46,635 nt of DNA from Roseburia sp. 1XD42-34 (GCF_009917385.1 NZ_QWLJ01000039.1:1-46635); one strand, 5' to 3'. Counted from the stretch's first letter, positions 35,147-43,832 are shown. The notes: a model not told the origin generated them from the sequence alone. Program-made: numbers and translations.

Positions 35147-35824
35147 CTATTTTCTGAGTGCTTCAAGTAAATTTTTTGATGGTGCAGTCCAACCGAATAT
35201 GCCACCTTGTTGATGAATCATACGAATGGAATCTTCATGATCTCGCGGATCAAAAGCAGCTGAACAATCTTCAAGTAATAAGCAGTCAAACCCGCGATCA
35301 TTAGCTTCTCGGATCGTTGTTTGGACACAGACATGTGTAGTAACTCCGCCAACTAATAAATTTGTAATTCCTTTATTGCGTAAAATTATCTCTAAATCAG
35401 TCTGAAAAAATGCCCCTTTTCCGGGCTTATCAATGATTACTTCGCCTTCAACAGGAGTCAGTTCATCGACAATATCATGACCATATTCCCCACGAACTAG
35501 GATTCTTCCCATCGGGCCTTCATCGCCAATACCTGCTCCCTGCTTTTTACCACGAGCTAACTTATTTGGCGGGCAATCGGTTAAATCTGGACGGTGACCT
35601 TCACGTGTATGGACAACAAATAATCCTTTTTCTCGGGCTACTTCCAATACATTTTTAATGGTTGGTATAATGGAACGAGTTAAAGTAATATCATTTCCCA
35701 ATTTTTCTCCAAAACCACCTGGCGCACAAAAATCACGTTGCATATCAATAATCACTAACGCTGTATTATCTAGATTAAATTCAAAATTATAAGGTTTTGC
35801 TTCCATCGAATATAATTTACTCAT
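35147..35824 (-). CDS. Isochorismatase-fold amidohydrolase, biuret-hydrolase-like
   Basis: 225-residue cysteine hydrolase. Catalytic triad expected at Asp27 (VIIDMQRDFC), Lys133 (IDKPGKGAF) and Cys166 (TTHVCVQTT). The usual Asp before the Cys motif (T-D-x-C) is His164 here. The stretch TREGHRPDL (~73-81), with GAGIGDEGPMGRIL (~96-109) and ANDRGFDCLLLEDC (~174-187), recalls biuret hydrolase BiuH more than N-carbamoylsarcosine amidohydrolase or RutB; this is from memory, not a search. It overlaps the preceding permease gene (ATGA), so it is tightly coupled. Probable role: hydrolysis of a ureido or carbamoyl intermediate after ring opening. Confidence 0.87.
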   Translation of the reverse strand: MSKLYSMEAKPYNFEFNLDNTALVIIDMQRDFCAPGGFGEKLGNDITLTRSIIPTIKNVLEVAREKGLFVVHTREGHRPDLTDCPPNKLARGKKQGAGIGDEGPMGRILVRGEYGHDIVDELTPVEGEVIIDKPGKGAFFQTDLEIILRNKGITNLLVGGVTTHVCVQTTIREANDRGFDCLLLEDCSAAFDPRDHEDSIRMIHQQGGIFGWTAPSKNLLEALRK

Positions 35825-37356
35825 TTTACAATTCCTCCATGTTTAGTTGTGTTTTGTTTCACATAAATACTTAGTAAAATCAGTCCTACCACCGCATAGC
35901 TAATTGCAGTTTCCCAGCCGACACCTATACCAATTTCTTTATAGTGAATGATTCCAAAATAGGATAATATCATTCCGATTAAACATACCACTGCACCATT
36001 TTTAAAGTTTTGGTCAATAATAAACACGAGAATACTTGACCAAATCATGCCAATAATGATGGCACCTGTTCCTAAACTAAGAAGACCACTATACTCTAAC
36101 CCTGCATTTGCTATCGCAGAAAGTCCGACCTCCAGTGCTGAGGTACCTGCACTTGTAAAAGCGGTATCGACAATATTTTGCCCCCAGTTAGCAATCCAAG
36201 GGATCATCGCTAAGATAACAGCTGGTGCGTATTTCATATCGACATGCTGAAACGCTTGAGCTCCGATAATAAGTCCGATATAGATTAATATTGGTACAAT
36301 TGCTTCCAGTGGAATGATCGTTAACAGTAATGAAATTAATCCAAGCCAAGTTAAGACTAATATCGAAAGTCCAGTTGCCCACGTATAGCCAATTCGGGCC
36401 CCAGTTTCCTTCCATCCGACATGACCGATAAATACGGCGGTCGGAAAAGGACTCCCAAACAGACTCGCTAATATGGTCGTAGAGCCATCTGCAATTAAAG
36501 CTTGTTTGGTATTATACCTGTCACCTGCTACTTCCGCACTTTCAATATTATCAATCGTTTCAAAAAAATTATAAATTCCTAAGGGGATTGCAGCGATTAA
36601 AAATGGTCCTGCTGCAGAAAAACCTTCGATTATTCGTTCGATTGAAAAAGTGGGCACGCTGAGTTGAACTTGTTTAGCAGATTCTGTAACAGCAGCAAAG
36701 TCCATATTTCCAGTTATCCAGCCAATAATAGTGCCAATGATAATGGCAAACAATCCAACTGGAATACGAAACGGTAACTTCACTTTACCAAACCATCCAA
36801 GAAAGATAATTGCTAAAGAAATAAAACCAATATATGGAAGTTCAAATGTCTGCATAGCTGGTGTCATAACAATAAAAGTAAGTGATACGCCTGCGAGTGA
36901 ACCTAACATAGCCGCTCTAGGCAATACTTTTCGTACTTTTGCTCCAATTAGGGAACCTGATAATTCAATCATTCCTTCAACAAATCCCCAAGCTAATCCG
37001 GCAAACCAAGCAATATAAGGATCTCCTGTTTTCCAATACACTGGTCCCATAATAAGAAACACAATTAAAAACATATGGGGAACGCTTGTACCAGAAGGCA
37101 ATGCAGTGACCGTATCTCTTCCTTCCTTTCTTGCTAATCGATAAGCCATCCAGCTGTAGATTAGACTACTGGAAAAAATAGATAAGCCTACCGCAGGAAG
37201 GATTTTCCCATAGGTGATTGCAGCAGGAATACCGATTGAAATATTTAGTAAGCCTGCCATTACTAATAAATTTGTTAAATTATTGGTAAATAAACCAAAA
37301 AAACCGTCAATATCTTCTCGGTGCCACAATTTAATTTGTCTAATTGACCCGTCCAT
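35821..37356 (-). CDS. NCS2-family nucleobase/ureide permease (first copy)
   Basis: 511 residues, polytopic membrane protein, first gene of the PucR-linked operon. It shares with the second copy the blocks TVTALPSGTSVPHMFLIVFL (~83-102), AAMLGSLAGVSLTFIVMTP (~148-166) and IYNFFETIDNIESAEVAGDR (~262-281). The start is ATG behind AAGGGAGTGAATCGCC. Upstream lie the pucR terminator and possible operator sequences. Likely importer of a purine- or pyrimidine-like ring; substrate not determinable. Confidence 0.88.
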   Translation of the reverse strand: MDGSIRQIKLWHREDIDGFFGLFTNNLTNLLVMAGLLNISIGIPAAITYGKILPAVGLSIFSSSLIYSWMAYRLARKEGRDTVTALPSGTSVPHMFLIVFLIMGPVYWKTGDPYIAWFAGLAWGFVEGMIELSGSLIGAKVRKVLPRAAMLGSLAGVSLTFIVMTPAMQTFELPYIGFISLAIIFLGWFGKVKLPFRIPVGLFAIIIGTIIGWITGNMDFAAVTESAKQVQLSVPTFSIERIIEGFSAAGPFLIAAIPLGIYNFFETIDNIESAEVAGDRYNTKQALIADGSTTILASLFGSPFPTAVFIGHVGWKETGARIGYTWATGLSILVLTWLGLISLLLTIIPLEAIVPILIYIGLIIGAQAFQHVDMKYAPAVILAMIPWIANWGQNIVDTAFTSAGTSALEVGLSAIANAGLEYSGLLSLGTGAIIIGMIWSSILVFIIDQNFKNGAVVCLIGMILSYFGIIHYKEIGIGVGWETAISYAVVGLILLSIYVKQNTTKHGGIVK

Positions 37357-37504
37357 GGCGATTCACTCCCTTAGTAGGGTTCTCTTGTTAAAGCCGAGGT
37401 CTTCTAACATCTACCTTTACTGCGCCCCCCTTTCTTGTACTTTCATCATACCAACGAAAGAAGCAGTAATCATTGGCAAATGTTGACGAATAAAACTTTA
37501 TTTA

Positions 37505-37521
37505 TTGTTAATGTTTAACAA
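37505..37521 (-). promoter_or_regulatory. Perfect palindrome upstream of the ureide operon
   Basis: TTGTTAA-TGT-TTAACAA, a 7-bp perfect inverted repeat with a 3-base centre, about 150 bases before the first permease start and downstream of pucR. Good candidate operator for the operon. Its half-site resembles part of the PucR box (TTGGTTAA). Confidence 0.45.
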
Positions 37522-37536
37522 ATAACATATCAAATA

Positions 37537-37549
37537 TTTACCAACGTTA
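37537..37549 (-). promoter_or_regulatory. PucR-box-like sequence
   Basis: On the minus strand TAACGTTGGTAAA matches 12 of 13 positions of the B. subtilis PucR box as I remember it (WWWCNTTGGTTAA). It lies next to the pucR terminator and 16 bases from the palindrome at 37505. Confidence 0.4.
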
Positions 37550-37582
37550 AAAACATTGCCATATTTAGTATGGCAATGTTTT
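37550..37582 (-). terminator. Rho-independent terminator of pucR
   Basis: Perfect 14-bp stem AAAACATTGCCATA (37550-37563) / TATGGCAATGTTTT (37569-37582), 5-base loop, ending on the minus strand in five T. It overlaps the pucR stop codon (37581-37583). So pucR is transcribed apart from the operon behind it. Confidence 0.85.
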
Positions 37583-39224
37583 ATAACTCATTCATTTGCG
37601 AAGATAAATATAAATACAATTGGAAAGCAACAGCAACTTGCGCCATTTCTAGCCCATCTTCCTCCTCTACTCCTAGCTCCTTTAATTTATTTATCCGATA
37701 CCGCAATGTGTTGTAATGAATATACATATCATCTGCTGTTTTTTGTATATTATAGTTGTTTTTAATGTAATACTTTAACGTTTCTAATAAATTGCCGTTT
37801 TTTCGTTTATCATAGGCAATTACTTTTCCTAATTTTTCTTTTACAAAGGCGTTCAACACATCTTTATCTGTGACATAATGAAAAAGACGAAACAACCCCA
37901 TATCCTCATAAAAATAGACAAATGATTGCTGATCAATACTTTTTTTGTAAATATCAAAAATTAGCAATGAATTTTCATAAATGTTTTTCAATTGTTTCAT
38001 ATTATAGATCGTTTCAGAAATACTAATCCCTATATTAGAAAGATCTTTAAAATTTGAAATAATCAATTCACTTGCATGGTTAAGCTTTTGCTTTAACCTC
38101 TGTTCAAACACAATACTGACAAAGCATACTAAAGAATCATTGTAGTAAACAACCTTACAGTTTTGGATTGGTGTATCAAGTGCTTCCGCTAATATCCTTT
38201 CGATCAAACCAGAATCAAGCATACGGTAGTATATCGATAGCTTTTTTCTACTATCTGTAATGTTTGTCTTTATACTCAAAATAACCGTTGGGAAATAGAA
38301 CGCCCATTTAAAAACCTTTGCCTTTTCAATTACTTCAGTTTGTGATGTATAATGGTCATTAAAAATATCTCTAATAAAACCATATAAATAATTTCGTTCT
38401 TTTTGCAATAAAGCTTTTTCAGTTTGGAATAAAAACGCTACAAGAAAAGAAGCCTGCTCAACAGCAACAATTACGTTTTCTGTCGCTCCTCTTCCTTTAT
38501 CCAGCAATACCACCAAGTAGCCAAACTTATCCTCTCCAGCAAAAATAGGTTGAATAAAGAGATCATTTTTTTTATATACCACGTTATTAACTTGAACATT
38601 AAAGTTCCTTTTAAAGAGAGACATACCTGCGGAGTTATCGTTTAAGCTAAAGCTTAATGCATTATTAGACTGATCAATGGAAGCAGCTATACAATGCAGA
38701 TTGTTGTCCAAAATAATTACCGGAGTTTCTACTATATTGGCAATTGAGTTAACAAACTTACTTAAATCAGCTCCTTCTAAAAGCAGGTGGAGTAATTTTT
38801 GATGCAAGCGATCACGGAATTCTAATACAGAGGTTCGAGAACCAAGAAGTTCCGATAAAATCTGGTTTGTTAAGTTTGATAAATTGGCGTTATCCGGCAA
38901 TTTAATCAATGGTAAATCAAGTTCACTCGCTTGTTTAATCATGGTTTCGGGAATAGTCTCTATGTACCTTCCTGGTTTAATCGCTATTCCAGCAATTTTT
39001 TGCTTTGCTAATCTAGGAATAAGCGAATTTATTTGCGTTTCATTATCAGCAATTGGATATAGTGTAGTTAATAAGAGTCCATTGGCATCGATATAAGCAT
39101 CAATATCTGGGACTTCCATAAAATAGACATTTTCTACTCTTCGTCCTAGCCCTTCTTTTCCTGCTATCAGTTCCACGTGTTTAAATTTTTCCATTTCTAA
39201 TACGTCTTTTACAGTTATAAACAT
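37581..39224 (-). CDS. pucR: PucR-family transcriptional regulator
   Basis: Regulator of purine/ureide catabolism genes. An upstream ATG at 39323 is in frame, but GAGGAGACTGCTCATG sets the start at 39224, giving 547 residues, near the B. subtilis PucR length. Domains: N-terminal PucR domain (~1-125, starting MFITVKDVLEMEKF and including IAGIAIKPGRYIETIPE), a variable middle, and C-terminal HTH_30 (~485-540, with NNYNIQKTADDMYIHYNTLR). Own terminator; placed upstream of and parallel to the permease-hydrolase-FdrA operon, its likely target. The effector could be a ureide such as allantoin or a relative. Confidence 0.9.
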   Translation of the reverse strand: MFITVKDVLEMEKFKHVELIAGKEGLGRRVENVYFMEVPDIDAYIDANGLLLTTLYPIADNETQINSLIPRLAKQKIAGIAIKPGRYIETIPETMIKQASELDLPLIKLPDNANLSNLTNQILSELLGSRTSVLEFRDRLHQKLLHLLLEGADLSKFVNSIANIVETPVIILDNNLHCIAASIDQSNNALSFSLNDNSAGMSLFKRNFNVQVNNVVYKKNDLFIQPIFAGEDKFGYLVVLLDKGRGATENVIVAVEQASFLVAFLFQTEKALLQKERNYLYGFIRDIFNDHYTSQTEVIEKAKVFKWAFYFPTVILSIKTNITDSRKKLSIYYRMLDSGLIERILAEALDTPIQNCKVVYYNDSLVCFVSIVFEQRLKQKLNHASELIISNFKDLSNIGISISETIYNMKQLKNIYENSLLIFDIYKKSIDQQSFVYFYEDMGLFRLFHYVTDKDVLNAFVKEKLGKVIAYDKRKNGNLLETLKYYIKNNYNIQKTADDMYIHYNTLRYRINKLKELGVEEEDGLEMAQVAVAFQLYLYLSSQMNEL

Positions 39225-39661
39225 GAGCAGTCTCCTCGTTTTTATCTCATCTTTTATAATAGTGAGCCACATGAACGACACTCCAGAACACTGTCCCGTT
39301 GCCTTAAAGTAACAATCATTCAAAGAACAAACATGGCTAAACTTTATTGTACCTCAGATTATACAAAAAAATGTTGTTTCTATATGAAAAGTCTTATAGC
39401 CTAAATATAAATCTTAAAGATCTTTTACCGGGTATTTTGTTTCGATTTATCACTTAAATTTGACGCAGCATAAATGATCCAACCCTCTAAAGCGAGAATT
39501 TTAGAGCTACTTATAAATAAAGTTAAAATGCGCCAAAATACCTATTTATAGTAAAAATGAGAAAATAATAATCAACTTCCTAATGTTTACTTTAAAATAT
39601 TTATTTTTTCTAAAAATAACCGATAATAGAAATAACTAATTGATTAAAAAGGAATGATATT
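39225..39661. other. Divergent intergenic region
   Basis: About 440 AT-rich bases between pucR (minus) and the small plus-strand gene at 39662. Promoters for both are expected here; no convincing pair of promoter boxes, hairpin or operator was found. Confidence 0.4.
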
Positions 39662-40252
39662 ATGTTGATGCGCTCTATCGGTATGGAACATTTTTCAAAT
39701 ATAATCTCTCATACTACGTATCAAGCCAAAACACCATTATCGAAAGCTGATAAAATCGGTTCCGAAAAGAAGCACACAGCCTTACCAGAGAAGGTAGTAA
39801 ATAAGATTAAGGAAATGGCAAAAGATGGTGCAGCAAAAGGAGAGTACATGGGAAAAGATTATATATCTTATATCAATTCTTACAAAGAAAAACATGTATC
39901 CCCTGATCGTTCTAAACTCATAGCATTGATGACTCCTAGGATAATGAATGCAACATATACTAATGGTTTACCATTCTTTTTTAAGATTATTGGACTACCT
40001 TTTACTGGACAAATGAATGGTGGTGCAACTGGATTATCGATGCTTCTTTATGATAAAACTGGGGATGAAGTATTATCTTATAGTTCAGAGACGGGATGGG
40101 GAAAGAGGCAAACTAGAGCGGAAACTCAGTTCTACGATGAAACAACCGCAATTTATTATCATGCTTATAAATCCGCAAGAGCGGAAATGAAGGCGAATGC
40201 GAGCCAAAGTAACGGGATGGGAGCTCATTCTACCTTTGATGCGAAAGCGTAA
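39662..40252 (+). CDS. Hypothetical protein, 196 residues
   Basis: Not recognised. ATG behind AAAGGAATGATATT. No signal peptide or membrane helix is evident. Residues ~40-75 are lysine-rich and helical (PEKVVNKIKEMAKDGAAKGE). The centre is more hydrophobic with glycines (LPFFFKIIGLPFTGQMNGG, ~103-121). The C-terminal part is helical and polar (ETTAIYYHAYKSARAEMKAN). It is the only plus-strand gene in 17 kb and stands alone between two catabolic loci, with no sign of operon membership. It could belong to a Bacillaceae-specific family. Confidence 0.6.
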   Translation: MLMRSIGMEHFSNIISHTTYQAKTPLSKADKIGSEKKHTALPEKVVNKIKEMAKDGAAKGEYMGKDYISYINSYKEKHVSPDRSKLIALMTPRIMNATYTNGLPFFFKIIGLPFTGQMNGGATGLSMLLYDKTGDEVLSYSSETGWGKRQTRAETQFYDETTAIYYHAYKSARAEMKANASQSNGMGAHSTFDAKA

Positions 40253-40441
40253 TCAATAAGAAGAAAATTAGTTTGTTGTTATTCAAGTAAACATCCGTTT
40301 TTTTCAATCTTGATTAATATTATAATGAAAAATATCAGCCGATGTTGCTTAAATTAGAGATACCAGTAATTATAGGAATGGATAGCAATCTACAAATTAT
40401 TTTATTAATTTTAAAGAGGCTGTCCAAAAAGCCCTTAAAAT

Positions 40442-40484
40442 AAATCAGGCGAAGGAAAACAAGTCGTTTTCCTCCGCCTGATTT
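40442..40484. terminator. Bidirectional terminator
   Basis: 19-bp stem with one mismatch, AAATCAGGCGAAGGAAAAC (40442-40460) / GTTTTCCTCCGCCTGATTT (40466-40484), loop AAGTC; T-rich on both sides. It serves the convergent hypothetical gene (plus) and the PfkB kinase operon (minus). Just outside at 40420-40435, GAGGCTGTCCAAAAAGCC looks like the tip of a known type of IS end, but no IS is present. Confidence 0.75.
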
Positions 40485-40514
40485 TGTATTTTTCGTGTCT
40501 TCCCCCTTTCGTTT

Positions 40515-41420
40515 TTAAAGTATATTTGCCAAGTTACAGCCGGATTGCTGAACGATTTTTTCGGAGGTACGGTTACCTAATTGACATGCTTCCTCAAGGG
40601 TTAACCCTTGAGCTAAACCGCTAATAAAAGCACCTGTATGGGAATCACCTGCACCAATGGTATCAACTACCTTCACTGATTTAGCTGGAATGATTCCAGA
40701 GCGGTCCTTGTCTAAGTAGAAACAGCCATCTGCTCCCATCGTTATGACAACAGCTTCTTTGGTTTTTTGAGATAGGAAAGTTGCCCCTTCCTCCACCGTC
40801 TTAACAGACATAAGCTCCTTTAATTCGCTGAAGTTACAGTGCACAATGGTATTTGCAGTTAAGATGGTCTCCAATACAGCTTTGTCTAAATAAGCGATGC
40901 GTGGACCAGGATCAAAAATGATTTTGGCATGGTTTGCTTTATTTTGCATGATTTCCTGAACTAAGACTTCCCCAGAAGTACCCTCTAGTTCATATCCTGA
41001 CAAATAAATATAATCATAATCAGCCAGATGAATACGTTGAAACCATTCGTGTCGCCACTCTGTTTCCAAGCCGGGGATGGTAAGAAAAGTACGTTCTCCA
41101 TCGGGTTCTACAAATGAAATATTCCACCCATTGTCCTTGGATGTGTCCTCTAAAATAATTGGTATTTGTTGCTTTTCTAAATGGGTACGAATCATATGAG
41201 CATGTGGACCAATACCAACTGGAACAAATAAATCATGATTTATACCAAAGTGGTTTATTACTTGTTGTACATTATAAGCACAGCCGCCAACCATCGTTTC
41301 TATATGCTCCCCGTAAACGTCCTCACCTGTTTTAGGTAATTGGTTTACATGAACGATCATATCGATTACTGCAGCTCCAATAATTAAGACATGTTTAGTT
41401 GCTGTTTGTTCTCGTTTCAT
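40515..41420 (-). CDS. PfkB/ribokinase-family sugar or nucleoside kinase
   Basis: 301 residues. PfkB signature 1 region is ETMVGGCAYNVQQVINHFG (~41-59); signature 2 is VVDTIGAGDSHTGAFISGLA (~252-271), where the Asp of GAGD is the catalytic base. The substrate is not readable; ribose, a ribonucleoside or pseudouridine are all reasonable. Its ATG directly follows the permease stop (TGAATG). In the same operon with an ADP-ribosylglycohydrolase-like enzyme, a nucleobase permease and a GntR regulator, as in E. coli yegV. Confidence 0.9.
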   Translation of the reverse strand: MKREQTATKHVLIIGAAVIDMIVHVNQLPKTGEDVYGEHIETMVGGCAYNVQQVINHFGINHDLFVPVGIGPHAHMIRTHLEKQQIPIILEDTSKDNGWNISFVEPDGERTFLTIPGLETEWRHEWFQRIHLADYDYIYLSGYELEGTSGEVLVQEIMQNKANHAKIIFDPGPRIAYLDKAVLETILTANTIVHCNFSELKELMSVKTVEEGATFLSQKTKEAVVITMGADGCFYLDKDRSGIIPAKSVKVVDTIGAGDSHTGAFISGLAQGLTLEEACQLGNRTSEKIVQQSGCNLANIL

Positions 41421-42785
41421 TCATTTTCCCCTCCGATCACTCATAAATGGATGGATAAGAACATAAGCGATATAACCAGAGATAAAAGCAAGTAATAATC
41501 CTAAACTATTGTCCCGAAAAACCCCTACAGCAAATGGGCCGCTAAAAAAGTCGGTGTTTGTAAATAGAAACCCGATAATTACACCAATGAACCAGCTTAT
41601 AATTCCGGTTTTGTTAAAATAATGCGTTCCTTTGGGTTCTAATAGCTTTAGATCATATCCGGATTTTCGATTGAAGTAGTAATCAGCTACAAAAACAGCT
41701 GCCCAGGAAGCGATTCCAATTCCGAGTAACCCAAGAAATAATTGAAAATTATATAGAAAGTCTTGTGAAATAAAGAGCACATAAACAGGAATTAGGATCA
41801 TGATTGTGCCATGAACTATTAATGATCCTCGATTTGATATTTGTATATTTAATGTTTCTAAATTTACTCTTGCTGATTTTAAGCTAATGATACACTGTGG
41901 GATTAATCCACCTACTGCAGTTATAAAATAAATGATTGAAATCCATGATGGAAGAGCATGAGCAATTACATCAATTGGATTTGCTGACGTCGCAATATTT
42001 GGTAAAGATGTGCTTAATAATATACCTACAAACATAATGACAAATAAAGGGATAAAAGCCCCAAATAACACACTAAACATAATCGCATTATTCTTATTAG
42101 TTGGGACCTGATAAGCACTGTAATCTGCCCCAGCAATCGACCAACTAATTCCAGTTCCCGCCATAATAATAGACACAGCTGGAAGGAATCCTTCTAGCCA
42201 ACTTCCATTTGGCATAGAAAAAAGTTGTTGAAAGTCAGTTTGTGGAATAAGAATAACTAAGATAATCAAGGTCAGTCCACCAAAAACATATGTGAAAAAT
42301 GTTTGTAATTTAGCTAATTGTTGTTGATTCAATAAGCCAGAAAGTAAAACGAATGTTGCAAAAATAAGCAAGCAAATCAATGTGATGGTACTATTTTGGT
42401 CAATATGAAAAATAGTAGCTAAGGAAAGCAAAATTAGGGTGCCCGTAACGACATTAACGGATAACCACCCAACTAAATTCAACCATCCTAGAAAATTAGG
42501 AATCCAGTTTCCTTTTGTTCCAAAGGCTGCTCTTGATAACATAAACGTAGTAATACCATTTTTCTTTCCAATCACACTAATATAGCCAACAAGAATGAAG
42601 GAAAGTGCGGCAATCAGGGCAGCTAAGGTAGATTGAATAAAGCTTAGTTGAAAACCAACAATCATTGCACCATATACAACACCTAAGATACCGATGTTTG
42701 CAGCAAACCAAATGAAAAACAAATCTTTCGGTTTGCCAACTCTTTCTTCTGCAGAAACGGTAATCTTATTCTTGTTTTCAGCCAT
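41421..42785 (-). CDS. NCS1-family cytosine/purine permease
   Basis: The frame opens at 42872, but AAGGAGGATATTAAAAATG fixes the start at 42785 (454 residues, MAENKNKITV), overlapping the upstream gene's stop. Twelve membrane segments. NCS1 landmarks: FFIWFAANIGILGVVYGAMI (~27-46), SRAAFGTKGNWIPNFLGWLN (~83-102) and SWSIAGADYSAYQVP (~211-225). Imports a nucleobase or nucleoside; in the comparable E. coli locus this place is taken by the MFS nucleoside transporter YegT, so the transporter family has been exchanged. Confidence 0.9.
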   Translation of the reverse strand: MAENKNKITVSAEERVGKPKDLFFIWFAANIGILGVVYGAMIVGFQLSFIQSTLAALIAALSFILVGYISVIGKKNGITTFMLSRAAFGTKGNWIPNFLGWLNLVGWLSVNVVTGTLILLSLATIFHIDQNSTITLICLLIFATFVLLSGLLNQQQLAKLQTFFTYVFGGLTLIILVILIPQTDFQQLFSMPNGSWLEGFLPAVSIIMAGTGISWSIAGADYSAYQVPTNKNNAIMFSVLFGAFIPLFVIMFVGILLSTSLPNIATSANPIDVIAHALPSWISIIYFITAVGGLIPQCIISLKSARVNLETLNIQISNRGSLIVHGTIMILIPVYVLFISQDFLYNFQLFLGLLGIGIASWAAVFVADYYFNRKSGYDLKLLEPKGTHYFNKTGIISWFIGVIIGFLFTNTDFFSGPFAVGVFRDNSLGLLLAFISGYIAYVLIHPFMSDRRGK

Positions 42786-43794
42786 TTTTAATATCCTCCT
42801 TGGTCCATTTTTTTCGGTAGTGCAGTAAAGCCTGTGCATAGGGAGTAAAATCAACCTTATTATTATCACCAATCATTTGGAGATAGCTTGGGTCTATTTC
42901 ATCGGCTCCTTGTTTAGCTCCACAAATGGCAGTTGCCATAGCCCCAATCGTATCGGTGTCTCCTCCTAAATTAGCAGCTAAGAGTGCACAGCGCTCTACC
43001 GTTTTTGCATAATAAGCAATGCTTAAAGCAGTAGGTACGGATTCACTTGTTGATACGCCGGCACCAATAACCTGATAAATATGATTGGAAAACGCTTCTT
43101 CATCATTTGAGAATTTATGAGCATATTCGAGCCCAAGTTCTAAACGTGCCTTCAGCGACGGACTGAAGGTTTCAGCACCATAAGTAAGTGCTTTATCATG
43201 GATATTCATCGTATCGGTTACAATTTCCGCCCATGTTTTTTTCTCCATGGCTGAACTGACTGCTCCTGCAATCATTGCAGCTCCTGTAATAGCAACGTCG
43301 GATGCATGGGTTACTTTGCTAACTTGCCATACATAATTAATTAATGCATCAGATTGATTAGAGTTAAATAAGCATCCAATCGGCGCAATTCGCATTGCTG
43401 CACCATTTGTTACAGCGTTTGCTGTGATTTCGGATCCACTCTTACCGTTTTTAACTGCTAAGAGAGCGGCTTTGGAGCTTGGTCCGAGAATTTCATTATC
43501 AAATGCGTGGATTTTTTCCGCCCATTCCATCAACTTTTCAGCAATGACTTGATCCTTTGGCTCAAAATCAGTTTCCATTAAAGCGTTTAAAATGATAAGT
43601 GCTTGAGTAGTATCATCGGTATACTGACCTTTTGAAAAGTGTTTGGCAACCTCATTTGATTTTGGACCGTCTAAAAAGGTTTCAATTTTTCCGAAATAGG
43701 CTTTTACTTTTCTTCGGCTCCAAAGTTCAGACGGCATTCCCATAGCATCTCCAATAGCTAGTCCATAAAGTGTTCCTAAAATTTGATTTTTCAT
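42778..43794 (-). CDS. ADP-ribosylglycohydrolase-family protein
   Basis: 338 residues, ADP-ribosylglycohydrolase fold with binuclear metal motifs: GLAIGDAMGMPSE (~11-23), QYTDDTTQALI (~57-67), TNGAAMRIAPIG (~129-140), and the C-terminal GGDTDTIGAMATAICGA (~277-293), whose DTD residues bind metal. The family hydrolyses N-glycosidic bonds to ADP-ribose but also includes ring hydrolases and crystallins. With a permease and PfkB kinase beside it, a nucleoside-like small-molecule substrate is more likely than protein de-ADP-ribosylation. First enzyme gene behind the GntR regulator; 38 bases after it. Confidence 0.9.
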   Translation of the reverse strand: MKNQILGTLYGLAIGDAMGMPSELWSRRKVKAYFGKIETFLDGPKSNEVAKHFSKGQYTDDTTQALIILNALMETDFEPKDQVIAEKLMEWAEKIHAFDNEILGPSSKAALLAVKNGKSGSEITANAVTNGAAMRIAPIGCLFNSNQSDALINYVWQVSKVTHASDVAITGAAMIAGAVSSAMEKKTWAEIVTDTMNIHDKALTYGAETFSPSLKARLELGLEYAHKFSNDEEAFSNHIYQVIGAGVSTSESVPTALSIAYYAKTVERCALLAANLGGDTDTIGAMATAICGAKQGADEIDPSYLQMIGDNNKVDFTPYAQALLHYRKKWTKEDIKNG

Positions 43795-43832
43795 AGTTGT
43801 CCTCCTTGATATCTCTTATTCTTTAAACATTC

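Noticed and set aside
37440..37480. Sigma-54 type promoter before the first NCS2 permease
   Set aside because: TTGCCA ... TGCTT on the minus strand lacks the essential GG of the -24 box, and no sigma-54 activator is nearby.
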